Positions 25,668-35,702 of a DNA stretch of 64,000 nt are shown here, piece by piece; the stretch's first letter is position 1, and each line of letters opens with the position of its first letter. A program made the translations under genes and the position numbers. Where the stretch lies: the NCBI GenBank assembly GCA_009841105.1, contig VXMM01000023.1:124001-188000 (forward strand), given 5' to 3'. The notes under the pieces were generated by a model. It was not told the origin of the DNA. It saw only the letters and a list, made by a program, of their open reading frames with translations, and made no database searches. This DNA is from Acidimicrobiia bacterium (lineage in GTDB: Bacteria > Actinomycetota > Acidimicrobiia > Spongiisociales > Spongiisociaceae).

Positions 25668-27102
25668 CGACCCCGTTCAATAGGTCAAGCAGTGGGCCGG
25701 GGAAGATCCCCAGCGCCACGGATGCGCCTGCCGCTACGACCAGGACCCACCGGATGCTCCGGGCAACGACGAGAGTCGTTTCAGCGCCCTCGTCGCCCCG
25801 GAAGTACATCACCACCACCAACCGCAGGTAGAAGAAGAAGGCCGCCACCGATGCCAGCAGGCCTGTGATCACCAGCCACTCGTACCCGCCCTCCCAGGCG
25901 GACGTGAACACCTGGAACTTGCCGATGAACCCGGTGGTGAGGGGCATGCCGGACATGGCGATCATCAGCGTGGCCAGAACCGCCGCCACCACGGGCGACC
26001 GCCTGGCCAGACCTCGGTACTCCTCGAAGGAACTACCGGTGTTGGCCTGGCCGCTGACCGCCGTCACCGCTGCGAACGCCCCCACCACCATGACCGAATA
26101 GGTCGCCACGTAGAACATGACCCCCGAGATGCCGACCAGTCCAGCCGCCAGCCCGGTCAGGATGAAGCCGGCGTGGGCCACTCCGGAATAGGCCAGCATC
26201 CTTCGCACGTCGGATTGCTGGATCGCCAGCAGGGTACCCAGTGTCACGGACGCCGCCGCTATGAGCGCCAGGCCATCCCCCCACGCCCCGGAGTAGCGCT
26301 CGAAGCCGCCGGTCAGGATGTTGATCAGGGCGGCGAACCCTCCGATCTTGGCCACGGCCGCCATGAACCCCACCACGCCGGACGGAGCTCCCTGGTAGAC
26401 GTCCGGCGCCCAGGAGTGGAATGGCGCCGCTGTGACCTTGAAACCCAGGCCGACCACGATCAGGCCGACCCCGATGAGCAGAACCGCCGGACGGGTCACG
26501 TGGACCCCCGACAGGCGGGCCGCTATCTCGTTGACGTCGGTGCTACCCGTGGCCGCGTAGACCAGGGCTCCGCCGTAGATGAAGATGGCGGAGGCGAACG
26601 CACCCAGCAGGAAGTACTTCATGGCGGCCTCGTCTCCGGCCGGGGAGCTACGCATGATCCCGGCCAGCACGTAGAGGGCGATGGAGCCCACCTCCAGCGC
26701 CACGAAGGTCATCACCAGGTCGGCCGAGGCGCCCATCAGCATGAAGCCGACGGTCGCCACCATGATCAAGGCGATCCCCTCGGCGGCGCGACGGCGCAGC
26801 CCCACCAGCATCCGCCAAGCGGCAGCCGTTCCCAGCACGGTTGCCACCAGCAGGATGGCCCGCACCGTGACCGATAGGTGGTTCAGCAAGAGCGTTCCCC
26901 CGAACGACACGCCCGGTCCGTCGAGGTCGACCCGGCGCCACTGGAAACCGATCGCGATCGCGACGAGCGCGTAGGTGGCCGAGACGAGCCACCCGTGCAC
27001 GCGGGACGAGGGCCGGGCGAACACATCCACCATCAGCACCACCACCGCCCCGGCGGTAAGGATGATCTCCGGCGCGACGGCCAGGTAGGAGACGCCGGTC
27101 AT
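25660..27102 (-). CDS. nuoN: NADH-quinone oxidoreductase subunit N
   Basis: 480-residue antiporter-like membrane subunit of complex I, with about 14 hydrophobic helices. Conserved functional residues of the MrpA/D-type channel are visible in KYFLLGAFASAIFIYG (essential Lys in helix) and FKVTAAPFHSWAPDVYQGAP. It is the last nuo gene and overlaps nuoM by 4 nt. It is one of three proton-pumping membrane modules (L, M, N). Confidence 0.97.
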   Translation of the reverse strand: MTGVSYLAVAPEIILTAGAVVVLMVDVFARPSSRVHGWLVSATYALVAIAIGFQWRRVDLDGPGVSFGGTLLLNHLSVTVRAILLVATVLGTAAAWRMLVGLRRRAAEGIALIMVATVGFMLMGASADLVMTFVALEVGSIALYVLAGIMRSSPAGDEAAMKYFLLGAFASAIFIYGGALVYAATGSTDVNEIAARLSGVHVTRPAVLLIGVGLIVVGLGFKVTAAPFHSWAPDVYQGAPSGVVGFMAAVAKIGGFAALINILTGGFERYSGAWGDGLALIAAASVTLGTLLAIQQSDVRRMLAYSGVAHAGFILTGLAAGLVGISGVMFYVATYSVMVVGAFAAVTAVSGQANTGSSFEEYRGLARRSPVVAAVLATLMIAMSGMPLTTGFIGKFQVFTSAWEGGYEWLVITGLLASVAAFFFYLRLVVVMYFRGDEGAETTLVVARSIRWVLVVAAGASVALGIFPGPLLDLLNGVGV

Positions 27103-28643
27103 CCGCCGCTCCCCGACGCCACGAGATCGCTGCCGCCCGGTTCGGGCGCCTCGTACCCGGTGGTGGCTTCAACCCGCTCCAGGACCGCGTCCGTGGACGG
27201 ACCGATCACGTCCAGGGCCACCTTCGGGTAGACGCCCAGCACGATGATGAGCGCCACCAGCGGCACGAAGACCAGGGTCTCCCCGATCGACAGGTCCGAG
27301 ACCTGCCGGTTGGCCGGGTCCGTTATCTCGCCGGTGAAGACCCGCTCGTACGCCCACAGCAGGTAGACCGCCGCCAGGATGACACCCGTGGCGGCCAGCA
27401 CCGTGTACACCGGCAGGGTCGGGTAGCTCCCTACGAGGATCAGGAACTCCCCCACGAAACCGTTCAGACCCGGCAGCCCGATCGAGGCGAAGGCGATGAA
27501 CAGGAACATGCCCGCGAAGACGGGCATCGACGAGGCGAGACCACCGAAGTCGGCTATCAACTTGGTGTGGCGACGCTCGTAGATCATCCCGACCAGCAGG
27601 AACAGCGCCCCGGTGGTGAGCCCGTGGTTGATCATCTGGACCACGCTTCCCTCCAGGCTCTGGGAGGTCAGGGCGAACGTCCCGAGGACTATGAAGCCCA
27701 GGTGGCTGACCGAGGAGTAGGCCACCAGCTTCTTCAGATCGGGTTGGACGATTGCCACCACAGCCCCGTATATCACCCCCACCACCGCCAGGGTGGCCAG
27801 GAGAGGCACGAAGTCGAGGGTTGCTTCGGGGAACAGGGGCAGGTTGAACCGGAGGAGCCCGTAGGTGCCGAGCTTGAGCAGGACTCCGGCGAGCAACACC
27901 GATCCGGCGGTGGGCGCCTCCACATGGGCATCCGGGAGCCAGGTGTGGAGCGGGAACACGGGTACCTTGATGGCGAAGGCAACCACGAACGCCCCGAACA
28001 ACCACCGCTGGGTGCTGTGACCGAGATCGAGGTCCAGCATGCCGAGATACGAGAAGCTGAGGTCGCCCAGTTGCTCCCGGTGTATCAGGGCGAGAGCGAT
28101 GATGCCGGCCAGCATCAGGGCCGAACCCAGCGCCGTGTAGAGGAAGAACTTCACAGCCGCGTAGATGCGGTTCTCGCTCCCCCAGATGCCGATGATGAAC
28201 GCCATCGGGATCAGGATCGCCTCGAAGAAGACGAAGAAGAGGAACAGGTCGAGCGACAGGAACACCCCGATCAGGCCCGCCTCCAGCAGCAGGTTCATGG
28301 CTACGAACAACCGCACCCGATGCTCGATCGCGCCCGAAGCGGCCAGGGCGACGGGGACCAGGACGGTCGTCAGGACGACCAGAAGTAGCGAGATGCCGTC
28401 CACCCCCAGGTGCCAGCCGACCCCCAGGCGCTCGATCCAGACAGACCGCTCCACGAACTGGAATCCCGCCTCTCCCCGTTCGAACGCCAGGAACAGCCCT
28501 CCGGCGAGAGGGACCGGTACCAGGCTGAGCACCACCCCCAGGGGCCGGACCAACTCCCGGCGGCGTTCCGGGATGAGCATCACGATCACGGCGCCGGCCA
28601 CCGGCACCAGGATGAGCGCGGTGAGGGTGGAGAAGCCGCTCAT
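27099..28643 (-). CDS. nuoM: NADH-quinone oxidoreductase subunit M
   Basis: 514-residue antiporter-like proton-channel subunit starting at ATG 28643 (MSGFSTLTALILVPVAG). Conserved helix-breaking and Lys motifs include YAAVKFFLYTALGSALMLAG, then KVPVFPLHTWLPDAHVEAP. It overlaps nuoN by 4 nt and begins 1 nt after the nuoL stop. Upstream in-frame sequence to 28769 falls inside nuoL and was excluded. Confidence 0.97.
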   Translation of the reverse strand: MSGFSTLTALILVPVAGAVIVMLIPERRRELVRPLGVVLSLVPVPLAGGLFLAFERGEAGFQFVERSVWIERLGVGWHLGVDGISLLLVVLTTVLVPVALAASGAIEHRVRLFVAMNLLLEAGLIGVFLSLDLFLFFVFFEAILIPMAFIIGIWGSENRIYAAVKFFLYTALGSALMLAGIIALALIHREQLGDLSFSYLGMLDLDLGHSTQRWLFGAFVVAFAIKVPVFPLHTWLPDAHVEAPTAGSVLLAGVLLKLGTYGLLRFNLPLFPEATLDFVPLLATLAVVGVIYGAVVAIVQPDLKKLVAYSSVSHLGFIVLGTFALTSQSLEGSVVQMINHGLTTGALFLLVGMIYERRHTKLIADFGGLASSMPVFAGMFLFIAFASIGLPGLNGFVGEFLILVGSYPTLPVYTVLAATGVILAAVYLLWAYERVFTGEITDPANRQVSDLSIGETLVFVPLVALIIVLGVYPKVALDVIGPSTDAVLERVEATTGYEAPEPGGSDLVASGSGG

Positions 28644-28644
28644 G

Positions 28645-30546
28645 TCAGATGCCCCTCGCCACGATCCAGCCGACCACCAGGAGGGCGCCGGCCGCCAGCA
28701 GCGAGCCGTAGGCGCGCACGAACCCCGACTGGAGTGGCCGGAGACGGGCCCCGAGCCTGCGCACCGCAATCCCCACCCCGTTGACCAGCCCGTCGATGGC
28801 GCGCTGGTCCAGGGCGCCGGCGCTCCAGTCGGCGATCCTCATGCCCGGCTTGACGATCAGCTTCCCGTACACGTCGTCGATCCAGTAGCCGTGCTCCCAC
28901 GCCATGAGGGGCCGGCGCACCTTGCCCAGCAGGCGCTCCCGGACCTCGTCTGTGGCCCGACCGTAGATCAGGTACGCGATGAGGATGCCCACCATGCCAG
29001 CGGCTACCGAGACCAGCGCCAGCGCAGCCAGCAGGAAGCCGTCCTCGGGGGCGTGCGCCACCGCTACCGAGTGGAACGCCGGATCCAGGAAATGCTCGAA
29101 GCTCAGCCGGAACGGGGTGTTGACGAATCCGATCACCAGCGTGAGGGCGCCCAGGATCACCAGCGGGACGGTCATGACCCGGGGCGACTCGTGCGGGTCC
29201 GCCCCGCTGTCCCAGCGGCCCTCGCCGGAGAAGACCATGAAGTACTGGCGGGCCATGTAGAAGGCGGTCAGCAGGGCGGTCACCAGGCCCACCGCCCACA
29301 ATACGGTGAAGTACCCGCCCTTATAGAACATCACCGCCAGGATCTCGTCCTTCGACCAGAAGCCCGCCAGCGGCGGGATGCCGGCTATCGACAGGGTGGC
29401 GATGAGCATGGTGGCGTGGGTGAGCGGCATCTTGCGGCGCAGGCCACCCATCCTGTTCATGTCCTGCTGACCTGCCATGGCATGGATGACCGACCCGGCG
29501 CCGAGGAACAGCAGCGCCTTGAAGACCGCGTGCGTGACGAGGTGGAACAGGCCCGCCACGTATCCGGCCACGCCGACCGCCATGAACATGTAACCCAGCT
29601 GGCTGATGGTCGAGTAGGCCAGCACCCGCTTGATGTCGCGCTGGGCAATGGCGATGGTGGCCGCCAGCAGGGCCGTCAGCGCCCCCACTGTGGCTACTAC
29701 CCCACCGGCGATGTCCGACAGGCCGAAGATGGCGGCGCACCGCGCCACCATGTAGACACCCGCCGTGACCATCGTGGCGGCATGGATCAGCGCCGACACC
29801 GGAGTCGGGCCCTCCATGGCGTCGGGCAGCCAGACGTGAAGGGGTAGCTGGGCCGACTTACCGGCCGCTCCCACCAGCAACAGCAGGCCGATGGCGGTAG
29901 CCGTACCGGCCCCGATCACCATTCCGGGATCCTGGAGCACCTCCGTGTAGGAGAGGGTACCGAAGGAGAGGAAGATGATCATCAGGGCAACCATGAATCC
30001 GAAGTCCCCGATCCGGTTCACCACGAACGCCTTCTTGCCCGCCGCGGCGGCCGAGGGTCGGGTGTACAAGAAGGAGATCAGCAGATAGGAGCAGAGGCCC
30101 ACCAACTCCCAACCCACGAACAGGAGGGCGAAGTTGTTGGCCAGAACCAGGATCAGCATCGAGGCGATGAACAGGTTCAGGTAGGTGAAGAAGCGGCCGA
30201 ACCGGGGATCGCCGTGCATGTACCCCACCGAGTAGATGTGGATGAGGGCGCCCACGCCGGTCACGACCAGGGTCATGGTGGCTGAGAGGGGATCCCACAG
30301 CAGTTCGGCTCTGGCGCCCAGGCCCGGTATCCAGTCGAACAGGTGCACCACCGCCACCGCTTCGTCCGAGGCGTCGGCCGAGATGAAGAAGTCCCGAGCC
30401 GCCACGGCCGCAAAGGCGAACGATCCGAGCACCGCCAGGACGGCCGGGCCGGCCGCACGGGGCTCGCCGATCCGGCGTCCCAAGAAGTGATTGAACAGAG
30501 CGCCGGCCAGCGGCAGGGCGATGACGATCCATAGGTAGCCGGTCAC
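28645..30546 (-). CDS. nuoL: NADH-quinone oxidoreductase subunit L
   Basis: 633-residue subunit with the antiporter core (SAQLPLHVWLPDAMEGPTPV, HAATMVTAGVYMVAR) and the long C-terminal lateral helix region that anchors along N and M. I took GTG 30546 (MTGYLWIVIALPLAG) because the extra upstream residues are unrelated to NuoL. It follows nuoK after 73 nt, the largest gap inside the operon. Confidence 0.96.
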   Translation of the reverse strand: MTGYLWIVIALPLAGALFNHFLGRRIGEPRAAGPAVLAVLGSFAFAAVAARDFFISADASDEAVAVVHLFDWIPGLGARAELLWDPLSATMTLVVTGVGALIHIYSVGYMHGDPRFGRFFTYLNLFIASMLILVLANNFALLFVGWELVGLCSYLLISFLYTRPSAAAAGKKAFVVNRIGDFGFMVALMIIFLSFGTLSYTEVLQDPGMVIGAGTATAIGLLLLVGAAGKSAQLPLHVWLPDAMEGPTPVSALIHAATMVTAGVYMVARCAAIFGLSDIAGGVVATVGALTALLAATIAIAQRDIKRVLAYSTISQLGYMFMAVGVAGYVAGLFHLVTHAVFKALLFLGAGSVIHAMAGQQDMNRMGGLRRKMPLTHATMLIATLSIAGIPPLAGFWSKDEILAVMFYKGGYFTVLWAVGLVTALLTAFYMARQYFMVFSGEGRWDSGADPHESPRVMTVPLVILGALTLVIGFVNTPFRLSFEHFLDPAFHSVAVAHAPEDGFLLAALALVSVAAGMVGILIAYLIYGRATDEVRERLLGKVRRPLMAWEHGYWIDDVYGKLIVKPGMRIADWSAGALDQRAIDGLVNGVGIAVRRLGARLRPLQSGFVRAYGSLLAAGALLVVGWIVARGI

Positions 30547-30619
30547 GACGCCACTCGTCCCGACCGGGGCGCCGAGGGCCGGGCGCACCCGACCGGACCG
30601 CCCTCCCCGCGGACGCTCC

Positions 30620-30937
30620 TCATCCCGACAGCTCCGACAACTCGTCCACCGAGGCGGTACGGCGCGATCGGAAGATCGAAACGATGATGGCCAGGCCCAC
30701 CGCCACTTCGGCGGCCGCCACCACCAGCACGAACAGCACCGCCATCTGCCCGCCGATGTCACCGTGGGCGCGGGCGGCCGCCACGAACGTGAGATTTACG
30801 GCGTTGAGCATCAGCTCCACCGACATGAACATCACGAGGGCGTTGTTGCGCAGCAGGAGGCCACCCGCTCCGATGAGGAACAGGACGGCGGCCAGCGTCA
30901 TGTACCAGCCCGGGGTGACGACCATGGACTCGATCAT
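30620..30937 (-). CDS. nuoK: NADH-quinone oxidoreductase subunit K
   Basis: 105-residue, three-helix membrane subunit. The helix-2 glutamate is in [18 protein letters not shown] and the helix-3 glutamate in [19 protein letters not shown], both important for proton transfer. ATG 30937 overlaps the nuoJ stop by 4 nt. A second ATG at 30925 is an alternative start. Confidence 0.95.
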   Translation of the reverse strand: MIESMVVTPGWYMTLAAVLFLIGAGGLLLRNNALVMFMSVELMLNAVNLTFVAAARAHGDIGGQMAVLFVLVVAAAEVAVGLAIIVSIFRSRRTASVDELSELSG

Positions 30938-31517
30938 GACCCGGGGCCGGGGTCCGGGTCGGCCGGTGATTCGTCCTTGCGGCGCGGGCGGTAGAAGGCC
31001 AGCGCTATCGCCCCCACGGCCGCCACGATCAGGAGCAGGGACGTGGCCTCGAAGGGCAACAGCCACCGGGAGGCCTGGCGGTCGGACGGCGGGCCGACCG
31101 AGATGAGGTTCTCGCCGATCTCCTCGATGGTCCCCCGGACCACGGGAGGCTCACCGGAGGCGATCACCCAGTCGAAGCGGCCGGTGACCACCAGCGCGCC
31201 TGCCAGTACCACCACCCCCACCAGGACGATCAGGGCCACCGGCCTTTGCACCGGCAGCTTCTCGGTGAGGTCCTCGGCCCGGTCCACGCCCACGAACATG
31301 ATGACGAAGAGGAACAGGGTGATGACCGCTCCGGCGTACACGATCACCTGCACCACTGCCACGAAGTGCGCCAGGTGGACCACGTAGAAGACCGCCAGGG
31401 CGAAGAGGGTGGCCATCAGGCCCATCGCCCCGTACACGGGGTTACGGGCCCGGACCACTCCGATGGCGCCCGCCAGGGCCACCGCCCCCATTAGCGCGAA
31501 GATGACCAGCTCCACCA

Positions 31518-31518
<1 letters not shown>
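30934..31518 (-). CDS. nuoJ: NADH-quinone oxidoreductase subunit J
   Basis: 194-residue five-helix membrane subunit. The helix-3 segment [20 protein letters not shown], followed by VIMFVG, is the family signature. The C-terminal tail is charged ([12 protein letters not shown]). Its ATG shares one base with the nuoI stop, and its end overlaps nuoK by 4 nt. Confidence 0.95.
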
Positions 31519-32180
<662 letters not shown>

Positions 32181-32181
32181 A

Positions 32182-33267
32182 TCACCCCCAAGGAAGCCCG
32201 AACTGCCGGACGGCCATTGCTCCCCCGATGAAGAACAGCCACACCAGCGATGCCGGTATGAGCCGCTTCCAGCCGAGGGTCATCAACTGGTCGTAACGGA
32301 GGCGAGGGAGCGTGGCCCTCAGCCATACGTACATGAAGAGGAACACCGTCACCTTCAGCAGGAACCATACGGTCGGGAGGACGGCGCTGACCACCAGCGG
32401 CAGCGTGCCGTCCCAGGTGGGACCCGACCACCCTCCCAGGAACAGGGTCACGGCCAGACCCGACATGGTGAAGATGTTGATGTACTCCGCCAGGAAGAAC
32501 AGCGCGAAGCGCAACCCGGAGTACTCGGTGTGGAACCCGCCCACGATCTCCTGCTCCGCCTCAACCAGGTCGAAGGGCGCCCGGTTGGTCTCGGCCACCG
32601 CGGCGATGAAGAAGATCAGGAACGATGGAGCCAGAACGAACACGTTCCAGGCCGGGAGGCTGAGCACCTGGCCGAAGAAGGTCAGGCTCCCCGACTGGGA
32701 AGCGACGATCTCGGAGAGTCTGAGCGAACCGGTGAAGAGCACCACCGGCACCAGCGACAGGCCCATGGCCGCCTCGTAGGAGATGGCCTGGGCGGTGGCT
32801 CGCACCCCGCCGAGCAACGGGTACTTCGAGCCCGACGACCAGCCGGCCAGCACTACGGCGTAGACGGCTACCGACGACATCGCGAGCACGTAGAGCAGAC
32901 CGACATTGAGGTCGGCGCCCTGGATGGGGATCAGCCGGTCCTCGCCGCCCAGGTTGATCCGGACGGGACGGCCGAAGGGCACCACCATGAACATAAGGAA
33001 GGCAGGAACGGCGGCCAGCATCGGCGCGGCCAGGTAGAGGCCGAACTCGACCTTGCGGGGCGTCACCTGCTCCTTGAAGAATAGCTTCAAACCGTCGGCC
33101 ACGGTCTGGAGGATCCCCCACGGACCGGCCCGATCAGGGCCGATCCGGTTCTGCATATCGGCCACCACCTTGCGCTCGAACCAGATCAGCAGGATGGTCA
33201 CGACCTGGAGCAGCCCGAATATCACCACCACCCGGAGCGCCACCAGGCCCACATCGATCCAGTCCAT
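32182..33267 (-). CDS. nuoH: NADH-quinone oxidoreductase subunit H
   Basis: 361-residue eight-helix subunit that forms most of the quinone-binding entrance. Signatures: [20 protein letters not shown] near the N-terminus and [20 protein letters not shown] in the middle, with the quinone-channel Glu residues. The ATG overlaps the nuoG stop by 1 nt. Confidence 0.98.
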   Translation of the reverse strand: MDWIDVGLVALRVVVIFGLLQVVTILLIWFERKVVADMQNRIGPDRAGPWGILQTVADGLKLFFKEQVTPRKVEFGLYLAAPMLAAVPAFLMFMVVPFGRPVRINLGGEDRLIPIQGADLNVGLLYVLAMSSVAVYAVVLAGWSSGSKYPLLGGVRATAQAISYEAAMGLSLVPVVLFTGSLRLSEIVASQSGSLTFFGQVLSLPAWNVFVLAPSFLIFFIAAVAETNRAPFDLVEAEQEIVGGFHTEYSGLRFALFFLAEYINIFTMSGLAVTLFLGGWSGPTWDGTLPLVVSAVLPTVWFLLKVTVFLFMYVWLRATLPRLRYDQLMTLGWKRLIPASLVWLFFIGGAMAVRQFGLPWG

Positions 33268-35702
33268 CAGGACGGCTCCCCCACGGAGACGCTGACGTCG
33301 AGCGAGTTGCCCACGGTCCCCATACCGGGCTGGTTGAAGGGAATGTACACCGACCCCTCCGCCAGGCTCCGATCGATCCGCGCCGGCAACCGCACCGTCC
33401 GGCCCCCGACCCGGACCACCACCTCATCGCCCTCCTCCACCTCCAGCGAGGAGGCATGGGCCGGGGTCAGGTAGGCGCTAGCGCCCGGCGCCAGCGGCGC
33501 CAGGGAGGGACAGTGCCGGAGCAGCACACCGTCGTCGTAAAGGGTGCGGGCCAGATGGAGGGTGTGGTCGCCGAGCCGGCCGTTGAGGTTCTGGTAGCGC
33601 GGCTCGTGGACGAACGGCTGGTGGGCGGGCTCGATCGGGGCCACCTCGCCCTCCCCGGCATCCCACTCGAGGTGATCCCAGGTGATGCCGGTGTAGGCGG
33701 GCGCCAGCCGGGATATCTCGGCGGCGACATCCCGCTCGGAACCCAGGTTGAGGGGGCTGCGAAGGCGATCTGCCAGGTCGTCCAGGACCGACCAATCGGC
33801 CCGTGCCTGTCCCGGTCCGGGTACCAGCCGGTTCACCATCTGGACCCGGCCCTCCAGGTTGGTCACCGTGCCCTTCTTCTCCCCGAATCCCAACGCAGGG
33901 AACACCACGTCGGCCCGGCGGGAGGAATCGGTCAGGAAAAGGTCCATCGCCACCACGAAGCCCGCGCCCTCCAGGGCGGCGGCTCCGTCGAATCCCACCA
34001 GGTCGCGGACCGGATCGGCGCCGCACAGGATGAGCACCTCGATCTCCCCCGCGCCGCAGGCGGCCGCGATCCCGATGGCGTCGAGGCCCGGGCCCGGTGG
34101 CACAGCCCCCCAGGCGTCGACCAAGCGCCCCGCCGCGCCCTCGATCGGCAAGCGACCCGGGAGCAGGTCGGGAGCCACCCCCATGTCGAGCGCTCCGAAG
34201 GTGTTGCCACGGTGGACGAGCGGGAGCAGGGATGCGTCGAGGGAGCGGGCGAAGGCCGCCACCGACTCGGCCAGGAGGGGATCCTCGGCCAGTCCGGGAC
34301 GCCCTACCAGTGCCACCAGAGGCCCCTGGCCCAGCGCATCACGCGCCGCCCCTAACTCCCCGGCGCCGGTCTTCAGCCGCTCCAGGAGCTGCGGACCCTC
34401 CCCGGGCCGGTAGGTCAGCTTGTAGGCGGCCCGGTCGTCCAGCCCGGTCCGGCGGGGATGGACCACGACCAGCGTCGCGCCCAACTCCTGAGCCGCTCGC
34501 CTGACCCGCAGGTAGAGGATGGGGTGGGTCTCCTTGAGGTCGGGACCCCACAGCAGGATGGTGCGAGCGGCTTCGAGGTCATCGATCCGGCCACGGCCTG
34601 CCAATCCGGTGAGCAACCTGGCCGGGAGTCCGTCACCGAGTCCGGCATCGAGGTGGTTGGATCCCACAGCCACCCGCATGAACTTGGACAGGGCATAGGC
34701 GTCCTCGTTGGTGCCCCGGGCGCCGCCCAGCGCCGCCACCGACTCCCCGCCCCGGGTCGTAATCGCCGCCCGGAGCCGCTCCGCCACCAGGTCCAGGGCT
34801 TCACCCCACCCGGCCTCCCTGAATCCGTCCCCGTCCTTGATCAGCGGGGTGCGGAGGCGGTCGGGGGAGGCGATGAACTCGAAACCGAACCGTTCCTTGT
34901 CGGACAACCACCCCTGGTTGGTGGCGCCTATGTCGAGACCCAGGAAACGGAGCACGCGGTTCTGGGAGACATGCACAGAGATGCCGGCCCCCTCGGTGTG
35001 CACCGTGCCGGTACTCTCGCCGACGGTGAGGTCCCACGGTCGAGCGCGGAAGCGGTAGGGAGCGGCGGTAAGCGCGCCGACCGGGCAGATCTGCACGGTG
35101 TTGCCCGAGAAGTAGGAATTGAACGGCTCGTCCGGGAAGGTAAGCACCTGCGTGTGGCCGCTCCGGCCCTGGAACTCGATCAGCGGATCCCCCGATATCT
35201 CGTCCGAGAACCTGGTGCAACGCGCACACAGGATGCAGCGTTCCCGGTCGAGCAGGACCAGATCGCTGATCGGCACCGGCTTGGCGAAGTGACGCTTCTC
35301 CTCCACGAAACGGCTCTCTCCGGGACCGTAGGACATGGTCTGGTCCTGGAGCGGGCACTCCCCGCCCTTGTCGCACACCGGGCAGTCGAGAGGATGATTG
35401 GCCAGCAGGAACTCAAGCACCCCTTCCTGCGCCTTCTTGGCGGGCTCCGACTCGGTATACGCCACCATCCCGTCGTTGACCGGCTGCACGCAGGAGGGAA
35501 CGATGATCCTGCCCCTAGGGGTCTCGATCTCGACCAGGCACATCCGGCACATTCCCACCGGGTTCATCCGCGGGTGCCAGCAGAAGCGCGGGATATAGAC
35601 GCCGTTGTCCTCGGCCGCCTTGATCAGCAGCTCTCCGGCGGGAGCCTCCACCTCCACACCGTCGATCGTCAGACCGACCATGGTCTGGTCTCCCCCACTC
35701 AT
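33267..35702 (-). CDS. nuoG: NADH-quinone oxidoreductase subunit G
   Basis: 811-residue iron-sulfur subunit. The N-terminal 2Fe-2S region is present (CWHPRMNPVGMCRMCLVEIE), then the His/Cys ligand region CPVCDKGGECPLQDQT, and the 4Fe-4S motif ERCILCARCTRFSDE with a further Cys in VQICPVGALT. The rest is a degenerate molybdopterin-oxidoreductase fold with no cofactor ligands evident, normal for NuoG. It overlaps NuoEF by 4 nt and NuoH by 1 nt. Confidence 0.97.
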   Translation of the reverse strand: MSGGDQTMVGLTIDGVEVEAPAGELLIKAAEDNGVYIPRFCWHPRMNPVGMCRMCLVEIETPRGRIIVPSCVQPVNDGMVAYTESEPAKKAQEGVLEFLLANHPLDCPVCDKGGECPLQDQTMSYGPGESRFVEEKRHFAKPVPISDLVLLDRERCILCARCTRFSDEISGDPLIEFQGRSGHTQVLTFPDEPFNSYFSGNTVQICPVGALTAAPYRFRARPWDLTVGESTGTVHTEGAGISVHVSQNRVLRFLGLDIGATNQGWLSDKERFGFEFIASPDRLRTPLIKDGDGFREAGWGEALDLVAERLRAAITTRGGESVAALGGARGTNEDAYALSKFMRVAVGSNHLDAGLGDGLPARLLTGLAGRGRIDDLEAARTILLWGPDLKETHPILYLRVRRAAQELGATLVVVHPRRTGLDDRAAYKLTYRPGEGPQLLERLKTGAGELGAARDALGQGPLVALVGRPGLAEDPLLAESVAAFARSLDASLLPLVHRGNTFGALDMGVAPDLLPGRLPIEGAAGRLVDAWGAVPPGPGLDAIGIAAACGAGEIEVLILCGADPVRDLVGFDGAAALEGAGFVVAMDLFLTDSSRRADVVFPALGFGEKKGTVTNLEGRVQMVNRLVPGPGQARADWSVLDDLADRLRSPLNLGSERDVAAEISRLAPAYTGITWDHLEWDAGEGEVAPIEPAHQPFVHEPRYQNLNGRLGDHTLHLARTLYDDGVLLRHCPSLAPLAPGASAYLTPAHASSLEVEEGDEVVVRVGGRTVRLPARIDRSLAEGSVYIPFNQPGMGTVGNSLDVSVSVGEPS